From Planctomycetota bacterium (GTDB lineage: Bacteria > Planctomycetota > Phycisphaerae > Phycisphaerales > UBA1924): a stretch of 64,000 nt of DNA. The notes under the pieces were generated by a model. The model was not told the origin of the DNA, ran no database searches, and worked only from the letters and a program-made list of their open reading frames with translations. This document shows positions 17,906 to 26,359 of this stretch, piece after piece. The translations under genes and the position numbers were made by a program. The stretch lies in NCBI GenBank assembly GCA_963204725.1, contig CAUJHH010000026.1, positions 154,829-218,828 on the forward strand, in the 5' to 3' direction. Every line of letters begins with the position of its first letter. The stretch's first letter is position 1.

Positions 17906-19231
17906 TCAAGCGTCCGCGGCGGGGAGGTCCTTGTCGTCGATGCGTGTGATCCTCGCACCCACCGCGCACAGTCGATGCTCAAGCTTCTCGTAGCCCCGAT
18001 CGAGGTGGTAGACGCGATGAACAATCGTCGTGCCCTGCGCCGCCATGCCGGCCAACACCAGTCCGGCCGAAGCCCTCAAGTCGCTGGCCATGACGGGCGC
18101 CCCTACCAGCTGGCGCACACCCTGAACGACCACCGTCGCGCCTTGGCGAAGCAGACGCGCCCCCATTCGGGAGAGCTCGGCGACGTGCAGGAATCGCTCG
18201 GGGAAGACTCGCTCCGTGATGATGCTGTTCCCGTCCGCGAGCGTCAGCAGTGCCATGAACTGGGCCTGCAGATCGGTCGGAAAGCCCGGGTGGGGCTGGG
18301 TCGTGAACTCCGCGGGTTTGAGCACCCGGTCGCACGTCACGCGGCAAGAGACCCGCATCGGGTCGGCCGCGACTCTGTGACCGAGCTCGGCGATGTGCAC
18401 CCCGGCCGCAGAAAGAACCTCGCGGGCCGCCATCAGGGCGTCGAGCGGGCAGTTCTCAAGAACGAGGTCCCCGTTCGTGATCGCCGCGGCACACATGAGC
18501 GTGCCCGCCTCGATCCGATCGGGGATCACGGTGTGGTCTGCTCCCCTGAGCGCATCCACACCTTGAATCGTGATGCGGGGTGAGCCCGCACCGGTGACCC
18601 TGGCACCCATCGAATTGAGCAGATTGGCCAGATCGACGATCTCTGGCTCGCACGCGGCGGATTCGATCACCGTTGTTCCGACCGCAAGAGTCGCCGCACT
18701 CATGACGTTGGCCGTGCCAAGCACCGTCGAGCCAAACTGGCCGCCGAGGAACATCTTGGCGCCTTGCAGACGGCCACGCGGCGCGCGGGCCACGATGTCG
18801 CCGCCGCTGAGGGTGATGTCTGCTCCGAGAGCGCGGAGGCCCCGGAGGTGGAGATCAACGGGCCGCTCACCGATGGCGCAGCCGCCCGGCATCGAGACCT
18901 TGGCGTACCCGCGCTTGGCCAGAAGCGGACCGAGCGCAGAGATGCTGGCTCGCATCGTGCAGACGATGTCATAGCGAGCATGGCTCTGGGTCGCATCGTG
19001 GACTTTGAGCGTAAGTACCGAGGGATCCGGAGCCGCGATGCGTTCGCACCCGAGCTCCCCGAGCAGGCGGACCATGTTCCGAATGTCGGCCAGATCCGGT
19101 ACGTCTCGGAGCGTGACCGGCTCGTCGGTGAGCAGGGCCGCGACCAGAAGCGGGAGCGCCGCATTCTTGGAACCATTGATGCGGAGCGTGCCACTTAGGC
19201 GTCTGCCGCCCTCGATCACGAACGTGTCCAT
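17906..19231 (-). CDS. murA: UDP-N-acetylglucosamine 1-carboxyvinyltransferase
   Basis: 441 residues. Performs the first committed step of peptidoglycan synthesis, transferring enolpyruvate from PEP to UDP-GlcNAc. It keeps K22-N23 in GSKNAALPLL and the catalytic loop Cys (C118 in MPGGCAIGERPVDLHL). Because the loop residue is Cys and not Asp, the enzyme would be expected to be fosfomycin-sensitive. The two inverted alpha/beta domains are full length. It supports the organism having a peptidoglycan pathway. It stands alone, convergent with ruvX and divergent from the fibro-slime gene. Confidence 0.96.
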   Translation of the reverse strand: MDTFVIEGGRRLSGTLRINGSKNAALPLLVAALLTDEPVTLRDVPDLADIRNMVRLLGELGCERIAAPDPSVLTLKVHDATQSHARYDIVCTMRASISALGPLLAKRGYAKVSMPGGCAIGERPVDLHLRGLRALGADITLSGGDIVARAPRGRLQGAKMFLGGQFGSTVLGTANVMSAATLAVGTTVIESAACEPEIVDLANLLNSMGARVTGAGSPRITIQGVDALRGADHTVIPDRIEAGTLMCAAAITNGDLVLENCPLDALMAAREVLSAAGVHIAELGHRVAADPMRVSCRVTCDRVLKPAEFTTQPHPGFPTDLQAQFMALLTLADGNSIITERVFPERFLHVAELSRMGARLLRQGATVVVQGVRQLVGAPVMASDLRASAGLVLAGMAAQGTTIVHRVYHLDRGYEKLEHRLCAVGARITRIDDKDLPAADA

Positions 19232-19458
19232 CGATCCTCCAGATCCGATCGGGCGTGCGGCGTCTCACCGGACGGCACCGAGTCCGATCATACATCGGCG
19301 ACCGCACGCCTCCGCGCTCGAAACGCGCGAAACACCGCCTTGCAAGCCCCGACGGGCGTCAGAACCCTCCCAGACCTCAAGGTCGCCCCTCCCTTCCTCG
19401 CTTCGTTGAAGGTTGTGGGTTGCCGTGCGGCGTCGGGTATTGCAAGTCATGGGGAGGT

Positions 19459-19495
19459 GGCGAGACCCAAGCGGCACGCGAAGCCGCGACTCGCC
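19459..19495 (+). promoter_or_regulatory. 5' UTR stem-loop of the fibro-slime gene
   Basis: A two-tier hairpin ends 25 nt before the start codon. The outer stem is GGCGAG/CTCGCC (19459-19464 with 19490-19495). An asymmetric internal loop (6 nt / 2 nt) separates it from an inner GCGGC/GCCGC stem with a 7-nt loop. The internal loop contains AA opposite GA, reminiscent of, but not proven to be, a tertiary-structure motif. It could be a leader control element. No known riboswitch consensus was recognised. Confidence 0.4.
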
Positions 19496-19520
19496 AGACA
19501 CAAGCCGTTGGAGGATCCTC

Positions 19521-20450
19521 ATGAACGCCAGCCGAACCCCTCGAACCAGTCTGTCGCACGTGCTCAAGCTCGCCTCGATCGCGGGCGTCGCGCTGGCGAC
19601 GCTCACCAGCCCCGCCATGGCGGATGACCCGTATTCCAACCTGGCTTCGAGCATCACCCTGACCGGCACCGTTCGCGACTTCAAGGAGCGGACCGTCTCC
19701 GGCGGCCACGCGGACTTCGAGCGCCAGCCCACCGGCGGATTCGGCCACTACATGGGGATGGTCGCCAACGAGCTGGGATCCGATCACAAGCCGGTGATGG
19801 CCTCCACGGGCTACAAGGTGACCAAGGTGTACAAGGACGCCGCCGGACGCCAGCGGATCAGCAACCGCGAGTACATCTCTTCCAAGGCAGGAGACTCCAA
19901 TGGAACGCTCAGCACCTCCGCGGGCGGCGCGCTGACTTCCTCGGATGCCTTCAACCAATGGTTCCGCGACGTGGACGGCTTGAACGTTTCGAAGCCCCTC
20001 CAGATCACGCTGAATCGCCAGCCGAACTCGAACGTCTACACGTTCGATGACAAGTCCGACTCCTTCTACACAGGACGCGGTGGCTTCTTCCCGATCAACG
20101 GTGAGCTCTTCGGCAACTCGCCGGGAAACAACAAGAACTTCCACTTCACGTACGAGCTTGGTACCCAGTTCGTGTATCAGGCGGGCGCCGGCCAGGTCTT
20201 CACCTTCACGGGTGACGACGACGTGTGGGTCTACATCGACGGCAAGCTCGTCATCGACATCGGCGGCGTCCACTCGGCCGTCAGCCAGACGATCGAGCTC
20301 GACCGTCTCTCCTGGCTCGAGAACGGCCGCGTGTACAAGCTCAACTTCTTCTTCGCCGAGCGTCACCGCACCCAATCGAACTTCCGGATCGACACGTCGA
20401 TCATGCTCCGCAACCTCGAGCAGCCCTCCGTGACCGCGCTGTACGACTGA
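19521..20450 (+). CDS. Secreted fibro-slime domain protein
   Basis: 309 residues. The ATG follows GAGGA. A signal peptide covers about residues 1-35 ([18 protein letters not shown]). The body matches the fibro-slime domain: opening [12 protein letters not shown], central [12 protein letters not shown], and the hallmark [20 protein letters not shown] with several acidic residues suited to calcium binding, then [20 protein letters not shown]. Fibro-slime domains occur in secreted or surface proteins of Fibrobacter, Myxococcus and Dictyostelium and are thought to act in adhesion or extracellular matrix. No C-terminal sorting signal is seen. Likely exported and possibly surface-bound. The gene has its own leader and terminator, so it is monocistronic. 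Confidence 0.88.
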   Translation: MNASRTPRTSLSHVLKLASIAGVALATLTSPAMADDPYSNLASSITLTGTVRDFKERTVSGGHADFERQPTGGFGHYMGMVANELGSDHKPVMASTGYKVTKVYKDAAGRQRISNREYISSKAGDSNGTLSTSAGGALTSSDAFNQWFRDVDGLNVSKPLQITLNRQPNSNVYTFDDKSDSFYTGRGGFFPINGELFGNSPGNNKNFHFTYELGTQFVYQAGAGQVFTFTGDDDVWVYIDGKLVIDIGGVHSAVSQTIELDRLSWLENGRVYKLNFFFAERHRTQSNFRIDTSIMLRNLEQPSVTALYD

Positions 20451-20583
20451 TCGCGCACGCGGCGGAGGCCGCCCCCGACGGGACGAACCACCGCACGTCC
20501 CGTCACGACCACCCGCTTGTCCCTCGATCACGACATCCGATCGAGCGGCACGCGAACGACCCACGGCTTTGTGACATCGCCGG

Positions 20584-20620
20584 CGCCCGGGACCTTAAAA
20601 GGTCCCGGGCGTCGTTCGTT
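20584..20620 (+). terminator. Intrinsic terminator of the fibro-slime gene
   Basis: Perfect 11-bp stem (CGCCCGGGACC / GGTCCCGGGCG), with TTAAAA between the arms, followed by TCGTTCGTT. It lies 134 bp after the stop codon. The T-tract is interrupted, but the stem is very stable. Confidence 0.75.
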
Positions 20621-20645
20621 CACGATTCATTCGTCGCGTACCTGT

Positions 20646-20810
20646 TCAGGTCGGCTTGAACTCACCAAACAGCGCGATTGCTGCGAAGACGATCGCGACG
20701 CAGACAAGCCCGGCGACAATCATGGAGAGGCATCCCCTGCCGCTCTTGTACTCGGGTGACTGGGTCGGCACGGGACTCAAGTCCCGTGCCGAGTGATTCG
20801 TGGTGCTCAT
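20646..20810 (-). CDS. Small single-pass membrane protein
   Basis: 54 residues starting MSTTNHSARDLSPVPTQ. A hydrophilic N-terminus is followed by one membrane helix (LSMIVAGLVCVAIVFAAIAL) and a short GEFKPT tail. No family recognised. The ribosome binding site is weak. A perfect palindrome (20767-20792) falls inside the first third of the frame, which is odd for coding sequence. It lies downstream of another small minus-strand membrane protein. Coding status is likely but unproven. Confidence 0.5.
   Translation of the reverse strand: MSTTNHSARDLSPVPTQSPEYKSGRGCLSMIVAGLVCVAIVFAAIALFGEFKPT
20767..20792. repeat. Perfect inverted repeat, 12-bp arms
   Basis: CGGCACGGGACT / AGTCCCGTGCCG separated by CA. 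It would form a near-perfect hairpin in either transcript or a symmetrical protein-binding site. It overlaps the proposed 54-residue frame. No T-run on either side. Confidence 0.7.
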
Positions 20811-20953
20811 GGTCGGATTCACTGATGTGGAAGCGTGCGGAGCGTTCCATTTCCGATGGACACGCCGAGACACGTTCGTTTGCGAGATGGGTGCGCACAA
20901 CCGGCGGACGCCCGGATAACCGGGCTCGCCAAGTGGAATTGGTTGATGAGTGC

Positions 20954-21337
20954 TCAGGCGACCGAGATTGCCGGTGGGCCGCGCGGGGCAACCACGCTCT
21001 GCAGCCAGACGATCAGACTGCCCGGCTCGGGCCTCTGCTCGATCTGGAGCTGGCGGCGGCCATTCGTCGAGACCCAATCGACCGGCGGCAGCACCCACTC
21101 ACCCGATCCTGAGGACCCCGGCCCACGCCCATCGCCTCGTCTATCACCGACGCCCACTGGCGCGCGGCAGGTGTCCGACCGCAGGATCGCTCGTTCCCCG
21201 GGCCACGTCGCACCCGAGATCGTCGGCACCACGCGGGCATCTGGGACTGCGAGCGTGCCGGCTTCCCCAGACCCCGATTCGAGCGTTCCCCCAGCGAGTG
21301 CGCCGAGAACGAGCAGCAGCGTGGACGCGACCGCCAT
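20954..21337 (-). CDS. Hypothetical protein with N-terminal signal/anchor
   Basis: 127 residues from the ATG at 21337 ([20 protein letters not shown]), giving a hydrophobic N-terminal helix that is either a signal peptide or an anchor. The rest is soluble, with Trp/Pro-rich segments ([33 protein letters not shown]). No domain recognised. Third codon positions are G/C-rich as in neighbouring genes. A GTG start upstream would add a basic segment before the helix. It is divergent from ychF and upstream of the 54-residue membrane protein. Confidence 0.5.
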   Translation of the reverse strand: MAVASTLLLVLGALAGGTLESGSGEAGTLAVPDARVVPTISGATWPGERAILRSDTCRAPVGVGDRRGDGRGPGSSGSGEWVLPPVDWVSTNGRRQLQIEQRPEPGSLIVWLQSVVAPRGPPAISVA

Positions 21338-21529
21338 GAGAAAGCCAACCGCACCCCTGCGTACACAGAGGGGTTGCGGAATTCCCGGCCGCGAGCGCTG
21401 ATTGGCCAAGTCGTGGACGATCACAGAGAGAATGCTAGCAGTCGACGGCCGGTCAAGCGGTCGGCTTGCGCGGCACCACGCCCTACACTTCCGCCCACGT
21501 CTCCGACCCCCCCCCGGGAGCAACAGAAC

Positions 21530-22636
21530 ATGGAAGCGGGCATCGTCGGGCTGCCGAACGTCGGCAAGTCCACACTCTTCAACGCATTGACGGCCGCGGG
21601 CGCACTCGCGGCCAACTACCCCTTCGCCACGATCGAGCCGAATATCGGCGTGGTCGCGATCCCGGACCCGCGTCTGGAGATTATTCGGTCGCACATCGAG
21701 AGCCAGAAGATCGTTCCGGCGATGCTGCGATTGGTGGACATCGCCGGAATCGTGCGCGGTGCCAGCAAGGGCGAGGGCCTCGGCAACAAGTTCCTGAGCC
21801 ACATCCGCGAGGTCGACGCGATCGTCCAGGTGGTGCGGTGCTTTGAGAAAGCGCCGGGCGGCGAGGAGATCACCCACGTTGAAGGAACCGTCGATCCGAT
21901 CCGCGACATCGAAACGATCGAGACCGAGCTGGTCCTGGCCGACCTCGAGACCGTTGCAAGCGCCCTCCCGAAGGCCGAACGCGGAGCACGCGGCAAGGAC
22001 CCGGAATCAATCGCTCGTGTCGAAGCGCTCACCTCGCTCAAGCCCGTGCTGAACGAGGGACGGCCCGCACGAACGATCGACTTCACGGGGAAGCCGGAAC
22101 TCGTCAAGGCCGTCAAGTCGCTGGGACTCATCTCGGCAAAGCGTGTGCTCTACGTTGCAAACGTCGACGAGAGCGACCTGCACGGAACCGGGCAGATGTC
22201 GCAGCGTGTCCGCGACCACGCGGCAACGGTCGGCGCAGAAGTCGTGCCTGTGTGCGCCAAGATCGAGTCGGAGCTTTCCGAGCTCTCGCCCGAGGACAAG
22301 CTGGAGATGCTCCAGTCGCTCGGTCTGGACGAGCCCGCGCTCAACGCCGTGGCGCGAGCCGCGTACAAACTCCTGCATGTGCAGTCCTACTACACGGCAG
22401 GCCCGAAGGAGATCAGGGCCTGGACGGTGCCCGTCGGCTGCAAGGGCCCGCAGGCAGCAGGCGTCATCCACTCAGACTTCGAGCGCGGCTTCATCCGCGT
22501 TGAGGTCTACTCGGTCGACGACCTCGTCAAGCACAAGACAGAGAAAGCGATCAAGGACGCGGGAAGGCTCCGTGTCGAGGGCAAAGATTACACGATGCAG
22601 GATGGCGACGTCTGCCACTTCCTGTTCAACGTGTGA
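21530..22636 (+). CDS. ychF: Redox-regulated ATPase/GTPase YchF
   Basis: 368 residues, normal for YchF/OLA1. The Obg-like G domain has G1 GLPNVGKST (7-15), G3 [17 protein letters not shown], and NVDES in the region that normally gives guanine specificity; the family binds ATP. A central helical insert (about 130-200) and a C-terminal TGS domain follow. The start is fixed by [12 protein letters not shown] and by GGGAG 9 nt upstream. It binds ribosomes and influences stress and translation in other bacteria. A run of nine C residues (21507-21515) directly precedes the ribosome binding site. Confidence 0.96.
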   Translation: MEAGIVGLPNVGKSTLFNALTAAGALAANYPFATIEPNIGVVAIPDPRLEIIRSHIESQKIVPAMLRLVDIAGIVRGASKGEGLGNKFLSHIREVDAIVQVVRCFEKAPGGEEITHVEGTVDPIRDIETIETELVLADLETVASALPKAERGARGKDPESIARVEALTSLKPVLNEGRPARTIDFTGKPELVKAVKSLGLISAKRVLYVANVDESDLHGTGQMSQRVRDHAATVGAEVVPVCAKIESELSELSPEDKLEMLQSLGLDEPALNAVARAAYKLLHVQSYYTAGPKEIRAWTVPVGCKGPQAAGVIHSDFERGFIRVEVYSVDDLVKHKTEKAIKDAGRLRVEGKDYTMQDGDVCHFLFNV

Positions 22637-22694
22637 CCCGCTCGATTCTCAGCCGCTATCAACGCCTCACATCACAACTCCGGGAAGGCACGCG

Positions 22695-23102
22695 ATGTCT
22701 AAGCAGAACGTTGACCTGATCCGGAGCATCTACGACGCCTTCGCACGCGGCGATGTCGCGGGCGTGCTCGGTCGGATGAGCCCCGACATCGTGTGGAACG
22801 AGGCGGAAAACTACCCCTACGCCGATGGAAACCCGTATGTCGGCCCGGAGGCCGTGGCCAACGGCGTCTTCGCACGCTGTGTCGGAGATTGGGACGGATT
22901 CGCGGTCGCCGTTGAAGAGATCCTCGACGCCGGCGACACCGTCGTCGCGCTCTGCAGGTATCGCGGCACGTTCAAACGGACCGGGAAGGTCCAGAACGCC
23001 CAGGTCGTCCACCTCTGGCGCGTGTCTAATGGAAGGGTCGTGCGATTCCAGCAGTACGCCGACACGCTGCAGGTCGCACGGGTGTCCGGAATCGTTCACT
23101 GA
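22695..23102 (+). CDS. NTF2-like / SnoaL-like protein
   Basis: 135 residues, one cone-shaped alpha/beta-barrel domain. It has the typical opening (VDLIRSIYDAFARGDVAGVL), a segment SPDIVWNE with acidic residues of the pocket, and the end pattern AQVVHLWRVSNGRVVRFQQY. Family members are ketosteroid-isomerase-like small-molecule-binding proteins or enzymes. No specific reaction can be assigned. It lies 58 bp after ychF on the same strand, so co-transcription is possible. Confidence 0.85.
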   Translation: MSKQNVDLIRSIYDAFARGDVAGVLGRMSPDIVWNEAENYPYADGNPYVGPEAVANGVFARCVGDWDGFAVAVEEILDAGDTVVALCRYRGTFKRTGKVQNAQVVHLWRVSNGRVVRFQQYADTLQVARVSGIVH

Positions 23103-23118
23103 GACATACGCGACCCGT

Positions 23119-23913
23119 CTAGCTGGGCATTCTGACGTACAGCGGGACCTCGCCGAAATCGGCGAATCCGAGCCGCTTGTACACCGGATGGCCATCCTCC
23201 GAGGCCTGGAGCACGCCGACGCCATAGCCAAGTCTGCGCGCCAGCCGCAGCGGCTCCGCAGTCGCGAACGCACCAAGCCCCTTGCCTCGCTCATCCGGAA
23301 GCGTCGCCACGCCGTAGATCCCGGCCACACCTTCGTGGAGGAATACCAGCGATGTGCACACGGGATTCCCGTCCTTGAGGATCCAGAAGTACTGCAGCGG
23401 CGCGTCAGCACGGCTGTCTCCATCGATCCCGCCCGCGAACGCAGCTCCAACGGGAAGTGGAAGCCCGTAGCCGCGTGCGAACACGTCCGACCACGCGTCC
23501 CGTTGCTCGACGGAAGCGACCCGCGCCCATTCATACCCGGTCGGCAACGCGGTTTTGGCGAGACGCTCGATGTCAACAGCCATGGCAGGCAGGCCGCCGT
23601 GACGCTCGAATCCAAGACTGCTGAGATGATTCACGACAGCATCGGGAACCGTGCCGGTGAAGAACGCGGCAGCGGGCGCGCCGCAGCCCAACAGCGGCTC
23701 GATTGCATCTTGCACGGCTTGAGGGCTGGCAAGGCCGCACACGCAGGCGAAGTTCCCGAACGGATGCGCCTCACCCGTGACCAGACGAACGAATCGCTGA
23801 TCGACCGTGACGTTCGGGCCCGGCATGATCCTGCGGAACGCAAGGTCGATATGGCCCTTGATCAGGTCGCCGATGCCGTCGCCGATGTCGGGGATCGATT
23901 GGAATGGTCGCAC
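23119..23913 (-). CDS. GNAT-family N-acetyltransferase
   Basis: 264 residues from a GTG at 23913 preceded by GGAGGG; no internal ATG fits as well. The N-terminal half (about 1-130) is a degenerate GNAT-like or family-specific region. The C-terminal GNAT domain has the acetyl-CoA-binding segment YGVATLPDERGKGLGAFAT (motif A, R/Q-x-x-G-x-G/A type) followed by LQASEDGHPVYKRLGFADF. The acceptor is unknown. Tail-to-tail with the NTF2-like gene (16 bp). Confidence 0.85.
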   Translation of the reverse strand: MRPFQSIPDIGDGIGDLIKGHIDLAFRRIMPGPNVTVDQRFVRLVTGEAHPFGNFACVCGLASPQAVQDAIEPLLGCGAPAAAFFTGTVPDAVVNHLSSLGFERHGGLPAMAVDIERLAKTALPTGYEWARVASVEQRDAWSDVFARGYGLPLPVGAAFAGGIDGDSRADAPLQYFWILKDGNPVCTSLVFLHEGVAGIYGVATLPDERGKGLGAFATAEPLRLARRLGYGVGVLQASEDGHPVYKRLGFADFGEVPLYVRMPS

Positions 23914-24105
23914 AAGACCCTCCGTGATGCGAGAATACAAGAATAAGCGGATCGACGACCTGCCGCCAAGGACGCCGCCCGTTTGCCGATTTCGCGCAGA
24001 GGCGCGACCGTGCAAGCAAACGGGCACGGATCGTGCGATCCATGCCCGCTGATTCAACATTCAGTTGGTCTGTCGCCCGGGATAGGCGGCGGCACGCGGC
24101 GCGCC

Positions 24106-24954
24106 TCACTCCCTGCGGGCAAAGAGCTTGTAGAGCAGGATGACGATCTCGATATAGAGCCAGATGACCGTTGAAACGATCGCGTGGCCCGCCACCCACT
24201 CGTAGTGCTTCGGGAACTTGTTCTCGACGCCGGTGAGCACACTACTGAAGACCATCGCGACATTGAGCGAGGCGACCACAACCACGAAGAGGGAGAAGCC
24301 GATGCCGACGATTCCCGAGCCATGGATATAGGGGATCGAGATCCCGAACATGCGAAGAAGCCAGCCGGCGAGATAGACAAACATGATCCCGCCGGTCACG
24401 CCGGTGATGACCTTGGCCGCGGTCCCCCCGATACGGAGCACACCGGTGCCAGTGGCCAGCGCGAGCGCGCCGACAACGCCAAAGGTCAGCAGGATGGCCT
24501 GGAAGATGATCCCGGATCCGAGCGAGATCGCCTGAGCGTTGGTGAGGGGACCCGTCGCGCCGACGAGTTCGGGGTTCTGTGCGATCTTCGTGCCGACCGC
24601 GACCGCGATGGCAAACGAGATGAACGCCGCCCACGCGCCGCTGCATGTCGAGAGCACCGGACCGAGGAACTTGGCCGTCTGCGGCTTGCGATTGATGAAC
24701 ATCGAGCCGATCCATGAGACGGCGACGAGGCCAAGCCCGAGCGGGATGCCGAGCCCCGGCGGCATGATGCCCCGCGACATCAGCGACCAGATCACGAGCG
24801 CGCCCGTACACGCGAAGGCGAGGTTGATGAAGGTCTTGCTGACCGTGCCGGAAACGGTCATGTATGCAGACGCCTCGCGCGTGACGGCTTCTCGCTGGTC
24901 CCACGTCATGGGCTGCTCGAAAGGCTTCATGGCCGGACTGCTTGCTCGCAACAT
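24106..24954 (-). CDS. Bax inhibitor-1/YccA family membrane protein
   Basis: 282 residues. The ATG at 24954 follows GGGAGGATTCTG, an excellent ribosome binding site. After a cytoplasmic N-terminus (MTWDQREAVTREASAYM), seven hydrophobic helices follow, with the typical BI-1 ending (WLYIEIVILLYKLFARRE) in the last helix. Bacterial members are pH-sensitive calcium-leak channels or associate with FtsH (YccA). No enzymatic motif expected. Monocistronic. Confidence 0.92.
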   Translation of the reverse strand: MLRASSPAMKPFEQPMTWDQREAVTREASAYMTVSGTVSKTFINLAFACTGALVIWSLMSRGIMPPGLGIPLGLGLVAVSWIGSMFINRKPQTAKFLGPVLSTCSGAWAAFISFAIAVAVGTKIAQNPELVGATGPLTNAQAISLGSGIIFQAILLTFGVVGALALATGTGVLRIGGTAAKVITGVTGGIMFVYLAGWLLRMFGISIPYIHGSGIVGIGFSLFVVVVASLNVAMVFSSVLTGVENKFPKHYEWVAGHAIVSTVIWLYIEIVILLYKLFARRE

Positions 24955-25255
24955 CAGAATCCTCCCTGAATGGGTGAGTCTCGCGTCACCCGCGGTATGA
25001 AGGTTATGCAGCGTACGACGGCGGTTCCGGCCGGTTCGTCTCGCCTTTGTTAGGAACACGAACCCGGACACTCCGAGAACCCCACTTCAGGCCATGAAGT
25101 CGTCCAAACGTCGTAGGAATCCACAGTATCGGCTTGCCAATCGTCTTCTGCGATGCATGCTGAACGGGTAACGCATTCGAAGGACCGGACGCGTTCGTTT
25201 GGCCATGGTGGGCATCGGCAAGATCGGATTGAAGAACCTTGAGGCAAGGCCGCCC
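24955..25255. other. Divergent intergenic region
   Basis: Gap of about 300 bp between the BI-1 gene (-) and a lipoprotein gene (+). It carries the BI-1 ribosome binding site and presumably promoters for both directions. A stretch around 25040-25070 looks superficially tRNA-like, but no cloverleaf can be drawn. No other gene supported. Confidence 0.4.
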
Positions 25256-25693
25256 ATGCGCCAGTTCCAACCGAAGAGCGGGCCACCCTTCACGTGGTGT
25301 TTGCACCTATGCCCTCGAGCACAAACGCTCTTGAGGCTTGTCGCCGTCTCCCTCATTCCCCTGTTCTTTGCCGCGTGCGGCTCGGCAGTCCCCCATAGGC
25401 GGGCCTCGCTCTCGCCTTCGGGCGCAGGAGAATCCTGGCATGCGGTGCTCCCAAGCCCTGTCGTGACCGCGTACGACGAGATCGGGCCGCACGATCTGGC
25501 GTACTCGCGACGCGATAGCGAGCTTGCCATTCGTTCTGAGGCGACGGTCAACGGGGTTGCCGATTCGTGGCCCTCACCCGAGCGGCCATCCCTTTCGCAG
25601 ACGAGACGGCTCTACCTGAACAACCGGCCAGAGACCGTGGTCTACTTCCGCGACTCCTACCAGCTTCGGACGTACAGGACCTACGCCCACTGA
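25256..25693 (+). CDS. Putative lipoprotein, hypothetical
   Basis: 145 residues from ATG 25256; upstream ATG/TTG codons at 25205 and 25199 are in frame. A hydrophobic segment (LLRLVAVSLIPLFFAACGSA) ends in a good lipobox FAAC, so the mature protein would start at that Cys and be membrane-anchored. The n-region before it is unusually long. The mature part is short and polar, with a Tyr/Arg-rich end (RDSYQLRTYRTYAH). No domain recognised. Confidence 0.65.
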   Translation: MRQFQPKSGPPFTWCLHLCPRAQTLLRLVAVSLIPLFFAACGSAVPHRRASLSPSGAGESWHAVLPSPVVTAYDEIGPHDLAYSRRDSELAIRSEATVNGVADSWPSPERPSLSQTRRLYLNNRPETVVYFRDSYQLRTYRTYAH

Positions 25694-25761
25694 CGCGCCG
25701 CGACACCGCGAGATTCCATCGAAGTTCGCATCTCGAACGTGCGGGGCGGCCGGAGACGGCC

Positions 25762-26298
25762 TCAGACCCTCGTCGTCGCAAAGATCGTGAATCGATGGCT
25801 CTGGGGGGCGAGCCCGCGCTCGGCGCAGATGCGGTCGCGAATCGCCGCCAGCTCCGGGATCGAGATCGTCTCCACACGGTTGGTGTCGACACAGATGACC
25901 ATCTCCGTCGGTTCACGCCCGTAGACGAGCTGATAGTGGGCCTGGTCGGAATCCAGCGGCACACGCTGAATGATCCCCGCCTCGAGCATCAGCTTGAGCG
26001 TGCGATAGATCGTGGCCTTCGAGACGCGGTGCCCGCTCGATCGAAGCGTTTCGATAAGCCGTTCGGCCTCAAAGATCCCATCGATCCGCATGATCGTGTC
26101 GAGCACGCGGGCACGCTCGGGCGTGTACTTCAGACCCTCGGACTTCAGCGTGCGCCGGAAGACGGCGCACAATGGCTCGATGATCTGGAGATTCTGAAGC
26201 GAGGAATCGATCGCATCGTCCGGTCCCCCGCTTCGTGCCGCACCGGGGATCGGCAGCCTGTTTGAACCCGACGAATTCGGCATGGGTTTTAGGGGCAT
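25762..26298 (-). CDS. Fur-family regulator with degenerate metal sites
   Basis: 178 residues from ATG 26298; ATG 26283 also possible. The N-terminal winged helix is well conserved (LKYTPERARVLDTIM, then HRVSKATIYRTLKLMLEAGI). The C-terminal dimerisation part is present, but the metal-binding signature is eroded. The position of the usual HHDHLICLDCGK reads PTEMVICVDTNR, keeping one Cys, and the C-terminal CxxC pair is missing (FATTRV is the end). DNA binding and dimerisation look intact, iron/zinc sensing doubtful. Divergent from the GT-C-like gene, whose promoter it may control. Confidence 0.85.
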   Translation of the reverse strand: MPLKPMPNSSGSNRLPIPGAARSGGPDDAIDSSLQNLQIIEPLCAVFRRTLKSEGLKYTPERARVLDTIMRIDGIFEAERLIETLRSSGHRVSKATIYRTLKLMLEAGIIQRVPLDSDQAHYQLVYGREPTEMVICVDTNRVETISIPELAAIRDRICAERGLAPQSHRFTIFATTRV

Positions 26299-26359
26299 TC
26301 ATGGGAATGGTAGCGGGTGGGTGCGTTCAATACGGGCACGTCCGCCACGATCAGCACCG

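Noticed and set aside
19232..19520. A c-di-GMP riboswitch upstream of the fibro-slime gene
   Set aside because: The conserved GEMM core and its second hairpin cannot be placed in the sequence; only a generic stem-loop is supported.
25040..25075. A tRNA-like T-arm on the minus strand
   Set aside because: The flanking sequence does not form the T-stem, anticodon stem or acceptor stem.
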